A stretch of DNA of 11,567 nt. Source: Deltaproteobacteria bacterium. Its GTDB lineage: Bacteria > Desulfobacterota > BSN033 > UBA1163. A model generated the notes under the pieces. It saw only the letters and a program-made list of their open reading frames with translations. It was not told where the DNA came from and did not search any database. Of the stretch, positions 1 to 7,420 are shown in pieces. A program made the translations under genes and the position numbers. The first letter of the stretch is position 1, and each line of letters starts with the position of its first letter. The stretch lies in contig VGRU01000107.1 of NCBI GenBank assembly GCA_016875255.1, forward strand, positions 1 through 11,567, given 5' to 3'.

Positions 1-93
1 ACTGTTACACCCGAGGGCTTGGAAGCCGCCCTGGATTTCGCTGCGAGACAAATTCAGGGGGAGGAAGTCAGGTTTTTTGAGAACAGGCCCTAA
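1..93 (+). CDS. C-terminal end of a DUF433-like antitoxin-type protein (partial)
   Basis: Frame 1 is open from the window edge to a TAA at 91-93 and gives about 30 residues, beginning TVTPEGLEAALDFAARQ and ending in RPFF-type charged residues (FFENRP). A helix of the type 'pe-leAALdfAarq' is what DUF433 proteins carry near their C-terminus, and DUF433 genes are the usual upstream partner of DUF5615 genes. The stop overlaps the start of the next gene (TAATGA, 91-96), so the two are almost certainly translationally coupled. DUF433 proteins contain a small helix-turn-helix-like fold and are generally regarded as antitoxin-like DNA-binding partners. The family assignment rests on the tail plus the neighbour; the N-terminal part lies outside the window. 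Confidence 0.6.
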   Translation, partial: TVTPEGLEAALDFAARQIQGEEVRFFENRP

Positions 94-473
94 TGAGACT
101 TCTTGCAGATGAAAATGTTCACACTGGTATTATCCAAGGGCTTCGAAAAGCGAACTTCGAAGTGATCTTTGTCCCCGACATTGATCTGGCTGGTCATAAA
201 GACCGAGAGATTCTGGAATATGCGGAAAAGAATGATTTATTAGTGATATCCGGTGACAAGGATTTCGGAGGGCTTATTGAATTTGGCCTGCTGTGGGGAA
301 TGGGAAAAGTTATGTTAATTCGTTACCGAATCCTCAATATAGAGCGGATTGTTAAAAATATTGTCGAAGTGCTTCACCGGGAAGAAGAAATCCTTGGCAG
401 AGCGGAGACAATCGTGATTGTGCTTTCAGAAGCGGGCTATAGAATCCATAAGCCAGGTGGGTCTACAGGGTAA
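93..473 (+). CDS. DUF5615 family PIN-like protein (putative toxin/nuclease)
   Basis: A 126-residue protein beginning MRLLADENV, the hallmark start of DUF5615 (Mut7-C-like PIN fold) proteins. Acidic residues expected for a PIN-type metal site are visible: D6/E7 in LADEN, D37 in HKDREI, and D55/D57 in the SGDKDFG motif. The length is normal for the family. It starts inside the stop codon of the DUF433-like gene, so the pair forms a two-gene unit resembling a toxin-antitoxin module. The expected activity is metal-dependent RNA cleavage by the DUF5615 protein, restrained by its partner; this is inferred from the fold and has not been shown for most members. The family call is firm, the toxin role less so. 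Confidence 0.85.
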   Translation: MRLLADENVHTGIIQGLRKANFEVIFVPDIDLAGHKDREILEYAEKNDLLVISGDKDFGGLIEFGLLWGMGKVMLIRYRILNIERIVKNIVEVLHREEEILGRAETIVIVLSEAGYRIHKPGGSTG

Positions 474-547
474 AATCGACCTTTCGGATTGGCGATTGGC
501 GTGAAAGAGGGGAATCGGTTGTTTATTGGTGGAGAGGAGGTAAAGAT

Positions 548-808
548 ATGAAAATTGCATCAGTGGCTGATGTGAAGGCACGTTTCAGTGAATTTCTTAA
601 AGCAAGCAAACGGGGTCCAGTGGTCGTTACTCGAAATGGAAAACCAGCAGCAGTATTGCTCTCCGTTAATGATGAAGATGAAATAGAGCGGTTGGCACTG
701 GCTTACTCGCCCAAGTTTCAGAAGATGTTAAGTCTGGCGAGAAAACAGATCCGCGAGGGGGTTGGCATTCAGCACGAAGATTTCTGGAGAGAGGTAGAAG
801 AAAAATAA
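548..808 (+). CDS. Phd/YefM family antitoxin, apparently without its toxin
   Basis: An 86-residue protein of the prevent-host-death/YefM family. The N-terminal DNA-binding half is clear: KIASVADVKARFSEFL is followed by the GPVVVTRNGKPAAVLLS strand-turn-strand typical of Phd. The C-terminal tail (about residues 45-86) is the charged helical segment that normally wraps around a toxin. An AGGAGG ribosome-binding site lies 8 bases upstream of the ATG. Phd/YefM proteins usually autorepress their operon and neutralise a Doc, YoeB/RelE or PIN toxin encoded just downstream. Here the next 209 bases hold no recognisable toxin, and the following gene is an aspartic protease. It may be a solitary regulator, or the remnant of a module that lost its toxin. 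Confidence 0.9.
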   Translation: MKIASVADVKARFSEFLKASKRGPVVVTRNGKPAAVLLSVNDEDEIERLALAYSPKFQKMLSLARKQIREGVGIQHEDFWREVEEK

Positions 809-830
809 AAAACTCTCAAATTTATTCTGG

Positions 831-850
831 ATTCCCGCTTTCGCGAGAAT
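831..850 (+). repeat. Short hairpin repeat (ATTCCCGC...GCGAGAAT)
   Basis: The sequence ATTCCCGC-TTTC-GCGAGAAT forms an 8-pair stem with one mismatch and a four-base loop, beginning 22 bases after the phd stop codon. It lacks the T-run of an intrinsic terminator. From memory, 'CTGGATTCCCGCTTTCGCGGGAATGA'-like units are a common dispersed intergenic repeat in deltaproteobacterial and other environmental genomes; this would be a slightly diverged copy. It is otherwise unexplained. Confidence 0.5.
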
Positions 851-910
851 GGAAGATGAAGGTCTTCGGGATTTGCAGCTCGGATATTTATATCGTTTAT
901 GGGGGAGCAA

Positions 911-967
911 ATGCCAATGAAAACGGATGAGACGGCGAAAAAAATACTTACGAAATTAGGCTATTAG
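911..967 (+). CDS. Possible very short reading frame (16-18 codons), doubtful
   Basis: A short frame runs from ATG at 911, or more likely ATG at 917, to TAG at 965-967, giving KTDETAKKILTKLGY after the start Met. A purine-rich GGGGGAG at 901-907 lies 9 bases before the second ATG. The peptide is lysine-rich and has no family I recognise. It could be a chance frame, a leader peptide ahead of the protease gene, or the stub of a degraded gene such as the missing partner of the Phd antitoxin. Weakly supported. Confidence 0.2.
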   Translation: MPMKTDETAKKILTKLGY

Positions 968-975
968 TGTATAAT
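948..975 (+). promoter_or_regulatory. Candidate sigma-70 promoter for the aspartic protease gene
   Basis: A perfect TATAAT occurs at 970-975 in an AT-rich stretch, about 43 bases before the ATG at 1018. The best -35 candidate at the right distance is TTACGA at 948-953 (16-base spacer), which matches TTGACA at only three positions. The upstream neighbour ends at 808, so a separate promoter here is plausible. The -10 element is good, the -35 poor. Confidence 0.35.
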
Positions 976-1017
976 GTATTAAAATAGCGAAACAGAGGTT
1001 ATTAAGGAGAGCAGGAG

Positions 1018-1404
1018 ATGGGAAGAATAGTTGCCTCAGTGAGAATTGAAAATCCTTCGGATCCAGACGCGAGGATCCGATGCGATGCCCTCGTCGATAC
1101 AGGAGCCTCTTTTATGGTGCTTCCAAGCGCGTGGCGTGACCGGTTGGGACAATTAGACGATATAGGAAAGGTTGCACTGGAAACCGCTACCCAGGAGACT
1201 GTTGAAGGAGAAGTCTGCGGTCCGGTAAGAATACAGATCGAAGGATTCCGTCCCATTTACAACGAGGTTTTATTCGTGGATATGAAGCCAGAAAACGGCG
1301 AATATGAACCATTGATCGGATACGTCATCCTGGAACAATCTCAAGCGGCAGTAGACATGCTTGGGCATCGTCTCGTGCCAGTAAAGCGGATGGACCTGAA
1401 GTAA
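1018..1404 (+). CDS. Clan AA (retropepsin-like) aspartic protease domain protein
   Basis: A 128-residue protein with the retropepsin active-site signature: hydrophobic-hydrophobic-D-T-G-A-S at residues 25-31 (LVDTGAS, catalytic D27). It is followed by the LP-x-W segment and, near the end, a second hydrophobic-G motif (PLIGYVILEQ, about 98-107). The length fits single-domain bacterial clan AA proteins, which must dimerise to bring two D-T-G loops together. There is no signal peptide or membrane segment, so it is probably cytoplasmic. AAGGAG lies 9-14 bases before the ATG. Such genes are often found near toxin-antitoxin-type genes in environmental genomes; substrate and role are unknown. The family assignment is strong, and proteolytic activity is inferred. 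Confidence 0.85.
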   Translation: MGRIVASVRIENPSDPDARIRCDALVDTGASFMVLPSAWRDRLGQLDDIGKVALETATQETVEGEVCGPVRIQIEGFRPIYNEVLFVDMKPENGEYEPLIGYVILEQSQAAVDMLGHRLVPVKRMDLK

Positions 1405-1429
1405 TGTAGCCTTAAAAAGGGACAAGCCT

Positions 1430-2869
1430 TCATTCTATTCCTACAATTTTTTTGGCCCAGCGTTTTTTCTGTTCCAGATTTCCCAGTCGTCCATACATGA
1501 CCTTCTGGGTCTGGGGGGAGCCTGCCCCATGCATGGACTCGATTAGGGCTGTGCCACCACTCATGTTCTCGATGAGTCTGAGGATTTTCATCCGGGCCTC
1601 TACCGGCACCCCTTCGGCCCCTGCCAGATACTTCTTCACATAGCGGCCCACCTCGCTGCTCTCTAAATCGCTCTGGAAGGGCATGGTGGCTACGATGCCG
1701 CCGGCTATATCGTGGGCCAACCGAGATATTTCATAAATGTGACGTGTGACATTATGTTTTGTCGTATTGGCAAGGAGCGGGTCCGGATAATATGCACCTG
1801 ATGGAGTCTTGTATCCCATGGCAGAACAGGCCACCGATCCTGAATAGATCGTCTCGGCCAGGTGAATCATCTCTGCTAATTTTTCTTTAACATGAGAAGC
1901 GCCGCCTGTCCCCTGATATTCAGCAGCCAGAGCCGTTGCCCCCACAAGTATGTCTGAGACCCCTCCCTTACATCCTCCATAATTCTGCCGGTGCAAGGTG
2001 GCAAACCGTTCCACCAATAGCCCTGCCATGTCAAATTCTCCGCAGAGAAACACCCGGTCCCAGGGAACAAAGACATTATCAAAGACGATGAGCGCTTCTC
2101 CTCCCACTGCCCCAAAAGGATTGCCGGCGTCAATCCCGTGCTCGAACTTCCTCTCTTCATTGGTCTGGCGGCCGAAGATGAGAATGACTCCCGGCGCATT
2201 AAGAGGAACGGCACAGGAGAGGGCGTAGTCACGGTCCTCCTCCTTCATTGCCTGGGTGGGCATGATCAGGATTTCGTGGGAATTAATGCCGCCGGTCATA
2301 TGGGCCTTGGCTCCACGGATCACAATTCCATCGGAGCGTCGTTCGACCACATGGGTGAAGAGATCCGGGTCCGCCTGTTTTGTGGGAGGAAGAGACCTGT
2401 CTCCCTTGGTGTCGGTCATTCCGCCTACAACCATCACATTGCTCTCCTGGACATGGAGAAGGTATTTCTTAAATCGCTCGAAGTAGTCGGTTTTATGTTT
2501 CTGATCCAGATCGTAGGTGGTCATATAGACCGAATTCAGGGCGTCAAACCCAACGCACCGTTGAAAACAGGAGCCTGTCTCATGGGCGATGAGGCGAAGC
2601 ATCTGAACCTTTTTGATCAGGTCATCCACGCTCTGATGGATATGGGTGAAACGGTTGATTCTCTTTCCGGTCAGATGGGAGGTGGCGGTCATCAAGTCCT
2701 CATGCTCCGGACGGAGGGCGAGTTCATAGGTGAGGGCTGCGGATTCAATGTGCGGCCGGAGGGCAGGGTGCTCGGTGACATCCTCCACCCGTTTTCCGTT
2801 GTAATAGACCGCATGATGAAGGTCTTTTAGGCTCTGGATATAATCCTCTTTAGTGACGATTCGTTTCAT
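1430..2869 (-). CDS. 4-hydroxybutyryl-CoA dehydratase family protein (vinylacetyl-CoA isomerase type, HpaB fold)
   Basis: A 479-residue flavoprotein of the HpaB/AbfD superfamily, close to the roughly 490 residues of characterised 4-hydroxybutyryl-CoA dehydratases. Known AbfD coordinates a [4Fe-4S] cluster through C99, C103, H292 and C299. Here C101 and C105 (CFQRC, including the intervening Gln) and H293 and C300 (HRQNYGGC) occur at the same spacings, followed by K301. KAHMTGG (188-194), GGEALIVFDNVFVPWDRVF (about 256-274) and MHGAGSPQ (446-453) are further family signatures. The HpaB monooxygenases lack these Cys ligands, so a dehydratase-type radical enzyme is favoured. AAGGAGAG precedes the ATG with good spacing. 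It follows an acyl-CoA ligase but is separated from it by a repeat element. The CoA substrate need not be 4-hydroxybutyryl-CoA. Confidence 0.85.
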   Translation of the reverse strand: MKRIVTKEDYIQSLKDLHHAVYYNGKRVEDVTEHPALRPHIESAALTYELALRPEHEDLMTATSHLTGKRINRFTHIHQSVDDLIKKVQMLRLIAHETGSCFQRCVGFDALNSVYMTTYDLDQKHKTDYFERFKKYLLHVQESNVMVVGGMTDTKGDRSLPPTKQADPDLFTHVVERRSDGIVIRGAKAHMTGGINSHEILIMPTQAMKEEDRDYALSCAVPLNAPGVILIFGRQTNEERKFEHGIDAGNPFGAVGGEALIVFDNVFVPWDRVFLCGEFDMAGLLVERFATLHRQNYGGCKGGVSDILVGATALAAEYQGTGGASHVKEKLAEMIHLAETIYSGSVACSAMGYKTPSGAYYPDPLLANTTKHNVTRHIYEISRLAHDIAGGIVATMPFQSDLESSEVGRYVKKYLAGAEGVPVEARMKILRLIENMSGGTALIESMHGAGSPQTQKVMYGRLGNLEQKKRWAKKIVGIE

Positions 2870-2906
2870 TGGTTTCTCTCCTTAATGTTGAAAATAATGG
2901 TCATTG

Positions 2907-3098
2907 GTGAAAAGGTTAGGGTAACGACGCCCGTTTCGTCAAGAGGTTACGTCTTAGGAAAACCAACGTTTGTCGTTGTCGAAGCTCGTATCCCTGCCCG
3001 CCGGTAGGCAGGGATGCTCGATCATAGAAACTCGATACTCGTCGAGCTTCGTTTACCGAGCTTCTTGCTTCGATACAAGCGTCGTCACCCATAAACGT
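2907..3098. repeat. MITE-like intergenic element, copy A (one terminal arm plus core)
   Basis: This fills most of the 255-base gap between the acyl-CoA ligase stop and the dehydratase start. The terminal arm (about 2907-2953) reads GTGAAAAGGTTAGGG, then CGCCCGTTTCGTC, then GGTTACGTC. The core at 2961-3080 is the reverse complement of 10084-10203 with 117 of 120 bases identical. Inside the core, 2990-3015 is a 9-bp perfect stem (ATCCCTGCC/GGCAGGGAT). Homology to the other copy fades after about 3098, and no second terminal arm is visible, so this copy looks truncated on the ligase side. No open reading frame of note lies within. Confidence 0.85.
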
Positions 3099-3124
3099 TT
3101 GTGTATTAATTCAAACTGGCCATT

Positions 3125-4798
3125 TTAAGGGTTTCTAAAAGCCCTCCTTAAAAATTTCCCGGTGGCGGTTTTGGGCACCTCTTTAACAAACTCTACCTCC
3201 CGTGGATACTTATAGGCAGCCATTCTCTCTTTGCAGAAGGAAATAATCTCCTCATGGGTCACCTTTCCCTCGAAACCCTCTTTCAGGGCAACAAAGGCTT
3301 TGACCGTTTCGCCCCGGTAGGGATCAGGAACCCCGACCACGGCCACTTCCCGAACAGCAGAATGGAGATAGATCGTATCCTCCACCTCTCTTGGCCAGAC
3401 TTTAAATCCGGAGGCGATGATCATGTCCTTCTTTCTGTCCAGGAGGTAGACCCATCCTTTATCATCCATTGTGCCCACATCTCCGGTAAAAAGCCAGCCT
3501 TTGCGTATGGCATGAGCGGTTTCTTCAGGTTTGTTCCAGTACCCTGGAATAATCCCCGGCCCTCTGATGGCCAGCTCTCCCACTTCTCCAGGAGGAAGCT
3601 CTTTGTCCGGATCGCTCAGGTCCATTATCTTCGCCTCATGGCTGGGAATGGGAACCCCAATAGCAATGGCTCCGGTGGAGGGGTCCACAGGCGCCCTTAA
3701 GCCAAGCGGGACCAGTGTGGCAGGTGATGTGCTTTCGGTAAGGCCGTAAACATTGTGGATGTAGGTTCCGGTCAGGTTCTCAAATCGTTCCACGACAGCA
3801 GGAATCACAGGGGCTCCGCCGCTGTAAACTTTTCGGAAGGATGAAAAATCATACTTTCCAATTTCCGGGTCGTTCATCATAGCGATGAAGACCGTAATGG
3901 CTCCGATCGTGCAGGTGGCCTTCCATTTTCCGATCATCTGAAATGTGGTCATGGGATCGAAGCGGTAAAAAAGGATGAGCGGAGTTCCGGAAGCGATGCA
4001 GGCTCCAATGTGACCGACCATCCCCGTCACATGAAAGAAAGGAGCCACTGCTAACATCGTATCCGAGGGGGTCAATTTCCAGCAGTGGCGATAGACTTCG
4101 GAGTTGAAGACGACATTCCCATGCGTGTTCATGGCGCCCTTTGGAGGGCCGGTGGTCCCGGATGTGTAGGTGAGGTAGGCGACATCCTCTTGCGAAAGAT
4201 TGACCTCCGGAGGTTGTTCCCCTCGATAACGTCCAAGAAGAGTGACGAAGTCCAGCGTTTCTAACACCTTTACTTTTTCAATTCCCTTTAGAATCGAAGG
4301 AAGCGGGCTTGCAGGGTCGAAAAAATCGAGTTCTGAAGTAGTGATCACTTGTTCAATGCCCGACTCTTTAACTGCTTTTTGGACCGGTTCTCCATAGAGG
4401 GAGGCCATTGAGACGAGCAGCCGGACCGACGCATCCCGGAAATAGTAGGTGAGTTCCTTTTCCTTATACATTGGATTTAATGGAACAATGATCCCGCCAG
4501 CCTTCCAGATGCCGTACTGGGCAATGATGAATTGGGGAATATTCTGAAGATAGAGAGCCACCCGGTCGCCCTTCTTGATTCCAAGGTATATCAGGCCGCA
4601 TGCAAAGGCATCGCTCATCCTTTCCAGTTCCGCATAAGAGATGATCTTGTCAAAATAATAGAGGGCAGGGCTTTGGCCGTGGTTTTGAAACGTCTTCCGA
4701 AGGTGGTCGAGAGCATTTGTAGCTTCAGGGGTTAAATCGGGCGAATAATCATTAGGGTAGAGGGAAAGCCATCGCCTTGATTGATCTTGCGATTCCAT
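3125..4798 (-). CDS. AMP-forming acyl-CoA synthetase (fatty-acid-CoA ligase family)
   Basis: This enzyme activates a carboxylic acid with ATP and CoA through an acyl-AMP intermediate. Numbered from the preferred start (557 residues), the signatures are the ATP loop YTSGTTGPPKG at 211-221, YGLTES at 351-356, FTGD at 437-440, the hinge region with DRKKDMI and GFKVWPREVE at about 454-473, and the catalytic lysine in TATGKFLRR (K548). The ATG at 4798 has AGGAGA 6 bases upstream; an in-frame ATG at 4834 lies inside the preceding gene and has no such site, so the shorter form is preferred. It starts 20 bases after the small cysteine protein, indicating one transcript. The motifs place it among medium/long-chain fatty acid ligases, but substrate length or type cannot be fixed. 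Confidence 0.93.
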   Translation of the reverse strand: MESQDQSRRWLSLYPNDYSPDLTPEATNALDHLRKTFQNHGQSPALYYFDKIISYAELERMSDAFACGLIYLGIKKGDRVALYLQNIPQFIIAQYGIWKAGGIIVPLNPMYKEKELTYYFRDASVRLLVSMASLYGEPVQKAVKESGIEQVITTSELDFFDPASPLPSILKGIEKVKVLETLDFVTLLGRYRGEQPPEVNLSQEDVAYLTYTSGTTGPPKGAMNTHGNVVFNSEVYRHCWKLTPSDTMLAVAPFFHVTGMVGHIGACIASGTPLILFYRFDPMTTFQMIGKWKATCTIGAITVFIAMMNDPEIGKYDFSSFRKVYSGGAPVIPAVVERFENLTGTYIHNVYGLTESTSPATLVPLGLRAPVDPSTGAIAIGVPIPSHEAKIMDLSDPDKELPPGEVGELAIRGPGIIPGYWNKPEETAHAIRKGWLFTGDVGTMDDKGWVYLLDRKKDMIIASGFKVWPREVEDTIYLHSAVREVAVVGVPDPYRGETVKAFVALKEGFEGKVTHEEIISFCKERMAAYKYPREVEFVKEVPKTATGKFLRRAFRNP

Positions 4799-4818
4799 CG
4801 GGAATCTCCTTTGACGGT

Positions 4819-5076
4819 TTACGATTTCAACCAACCGATCAGTGCCTCGAAATCATTTTCTCCTGTGATTGAATAGTGAGGAACGGTTTGATTAACATCC
4901 TGTGCTGCACAGGCCCTGTGGCATCCACTCAGAAAAACCATCCTATCGATATCCGGTTCGTCATGGCGAAGAAAAAGGAAATGGTCTTTAAGTTGGGATT
5001 GGACGCGCTGAACCATTTCTACTCTCTCATAGGCGGGATTGCATCCTCCGCAGTATTTGACGCCGATCCTTTTCAT
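4819..5076 (-). CDS. Small four-cysteine protein with CGGCNP motif, function unknown
   Basis: An 85-residue protein with two cysteine pairs: C9-x2-C12 in KYCGGCNPAYERV and C52-x3-C56 in LSGCHRACA. Between them is a predicted alpha/beta stretch, and the tail is short and hydrophobic. The C-x2-C plus C-x3-C layout recalls the thioredoxin-like [2Fe-2S] ferredoxins (NuoE type uses C-x4-C and C-x3-C), so a redox or metal site is a reasonable guess. I recall similar CGGCNP-containing small ORFs in anaerobes but no established function. The start is fixed by the closeness of the first Cys pair to the N-terminus, although no good ribosome-binding site is visible. It sits 20 bases ahead of the acyl-CoA ligase and is probably co-transcribed with it. 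Not a thioredoxin: the CxxC context is wrong. Confidence 0.7.
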   Translation of the reverse strand: MKRIGVKYCGGCNPAYERVEMVQRVQSQLKDHFLFLRHDEPDIDRMVFLSGCHRACAAQDVNQTVPHYSITGENDFEALIGWLKS

Positions 5077-5111
5077 TAAACGTTATTCGAAAAATAAGGG
5101 TTTCGTCTAAC

Positions 5112-5226
5112 GGCAACGGTAACGATGCCCGTATCGTCTATAAAAGGCTACGTCTCTCGTATTTAATTTTTTTACCGTAACCGTTACCTCTCATCGAAAC
5201 GGGCTTCGTAACCGTAACCGGTAACC
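5112..5226. repeat. MITE-like intergenic element, copy B (two arms, no long core)
   Basis: This lies in the 177-base gap between the SDR stop and the small cysteine gene. The left arm (5112-5153) has GGTAACGATGCCCGTATCG and then GGCTACGTC. The right arm read on the - strand (5226-5175) has GGTTACGAAGCCCGTTTCG and then AGGTAACGG. The two arms match at about 20 of the first 25 positions as inverted repeats, separated by only about 21 AT-rich bases. The 120-bp core of copies A and C is absent. The arms belong to the same family as those bounding the other two elements, so this is best read as a short, internally deleted member able to fold into one long hairpin. Confidence 0.75.
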
Positions 5227-5253
5227 TATGCCCTCTACGGTTTGCTGAGGCAA

Positions 5254-6012
5254 TTACCAGACCGTCCAGCCTCCATCGATATAGATGGTCTGACCGGTGA
5301 TGAAGTCCGAGGCCGGAGAGGCAAGGAAGATGACCGTCCCTTCCAGTTCCGGAAGATAGCCCCATCGGCCCATCGGTGTTCTCTCATTGATAAAGTTGAA
5401 TCTTGCCGGATCATTCCGGATCTGTTTGACCATATCGGTCTCAAAATAGGTCGGACCGACCGCATTGACCCGGACGCCCTGTTTAGCCCATTCGAGCGCC
5501 ATGACCTTTGTCATCTGTTCAACGCCGCCCTTGGAGGAGGCATAGGCCAACTGATTCGCAAGTCCTACTTTTCCAAAAATGGAACTCATATTGATTACCT
5601 TGCCGTATCCTCGCTCAAGCATCTGAGGGACAATGGCCTGGGCAACGAGAAAATAGCCCTTGAGGTTGGTGTTGATAATCAAGTCCCACTGTTCTTCCGG
5701 GTATTCGAGGACTGGGACCCGATAGTTGGTGCCGGCGTTATTGACAAGTATATCGACACAGCCAAAATGGTTCAGTATCTGCTCAACGGCCCTTTTAACC
5801 TTTTCTTTAGAGAGCACATCAAGCTCAAACCCACGGGACTTTCGGCCCAGTGTCTGGATATCCGCCGCCACCCGTTTCAGGTCCGAAGGGTTCCGGCCAC
5901 AAACCGCAATATCCGCCCCGGCTTTGGCAAGAGCTTTCGCTGCAGTTTCTCCCAGTCCCCGGGTGCTGCCGGTGACCATTGCTACTTTGCCGGTTAAGTC
6001 GAAGAGATCCAT
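5254..6012 (-). CDS. SDR family NAD(P)-dependent oxidoreductase
   Basis: A 252-residue classical short-chain dehydrogenase/reductase. The cofactor loop TGSTRGLG is at 14-21, NNAG at 91-94, and the catalytic tetrad is N115, S144, Y157 and K161 (YASSK). The C-terminal IDGGWTVW is typical of FabG/gluconate-5-dehydrogenase-like members. R40 after the second strand (CGRN) suggests NADP(H) preference. AGGAG lies 8 bases before the ATG. It is likely to oxidise or reduce a hydroxyl/keto group; its position upstream of an acyl-CoA ligase and a hydroxyacyl-CoA dehydratase family gene fits hydroxyacyl metabolism, but SDR substrates cannot be told from sequence alone. A repeat element separates it from the next gene, and a palindromic spacer separates it from enolase. 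Confidence 0.93.
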   Translation of the reverse strand: MDLFDLTGKVAMVTGSTRGLGETAAKALAKAGADIAVCGRNPSDLKRVAADIQTLGRKSRGFELDVLSKEKVKRAVEQILNHFGCVDILVNNAGTNYRVPVLEYPEEQWDLIINTNLKGYFLVAQAIVPQMLERGYGKVINMSSIFGKVGLANQLAYASSKGGVEQMTKVMALEWAKQGVRVNAVGPTYFETDMVKQIRNDPARFNFINERTPMGRWGYLPELEGTVIFLASPASDFITGQTIYIDGGWTVW

Positions 6013-6028
6013 GATAGGCTCCTGATAA

Positions 6029-6112
6029 AGTTCTGAGTTCGGGGTTAAGAGTTCGGAAAATGGAATCCCAAACTTATTTTTTGTTCCCTAACTCAGAACT
6101 CATTACTCCGAA
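6029..6112. repeat. Word-built imperfect palindrome between eno and the SDR gene
   Basis: The gap downstream of enolase carries AGTTCTGAGTTCGGG at 6029-6043 and its inverted partner CCCTAACTCAGAACT at 6086-6100, 14 of 15 bases matching. A further GAGTTCGG (6050-6056) and CTCCGAACT (6105-6113) lie flanking. The repeated word is GTTCTGAGTTC/GTTCGGAGT. On the - strand this forms a stem after the eno stop and could dampen read-through, but it has no U-tract directly after the stem, so a terminator call is not made. Confidence 0.6.
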
Positions 6113-7402
<1,290 letters not shown>

Positions 7403-7420
7403 TCATCCTCCCTTTAATGA

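Noticed and set aside
728..910. 60-codon - strand frame over the end of the phd gene
   Set aside because: It overlaps phd and the hairpin repeat, and its translation is low-complexity with no ribosome-binding site.
1405..1429. Shared terminator between the converging protease and dehydratase genes
   Set aside because: The 25-base gap has a short direct repeat (AGCCTT) and an A-run but no inverted repeat able to form a stem.
2138..2830. Long open frame (230 codons) on the + strand opposite the dehydratase gene
   Set aside because: The - strand frame is a clear full-length enzyme with conserved ligands; the + strand frame shows no family features and is a codon-bias shadow.
5242..5997. 251-codon + strand frame opposite the SDR gene
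   Set aside because: It is an exact antisense shadow of a complete SDR with all catalytic motifs, and its translation resembles nothing known.
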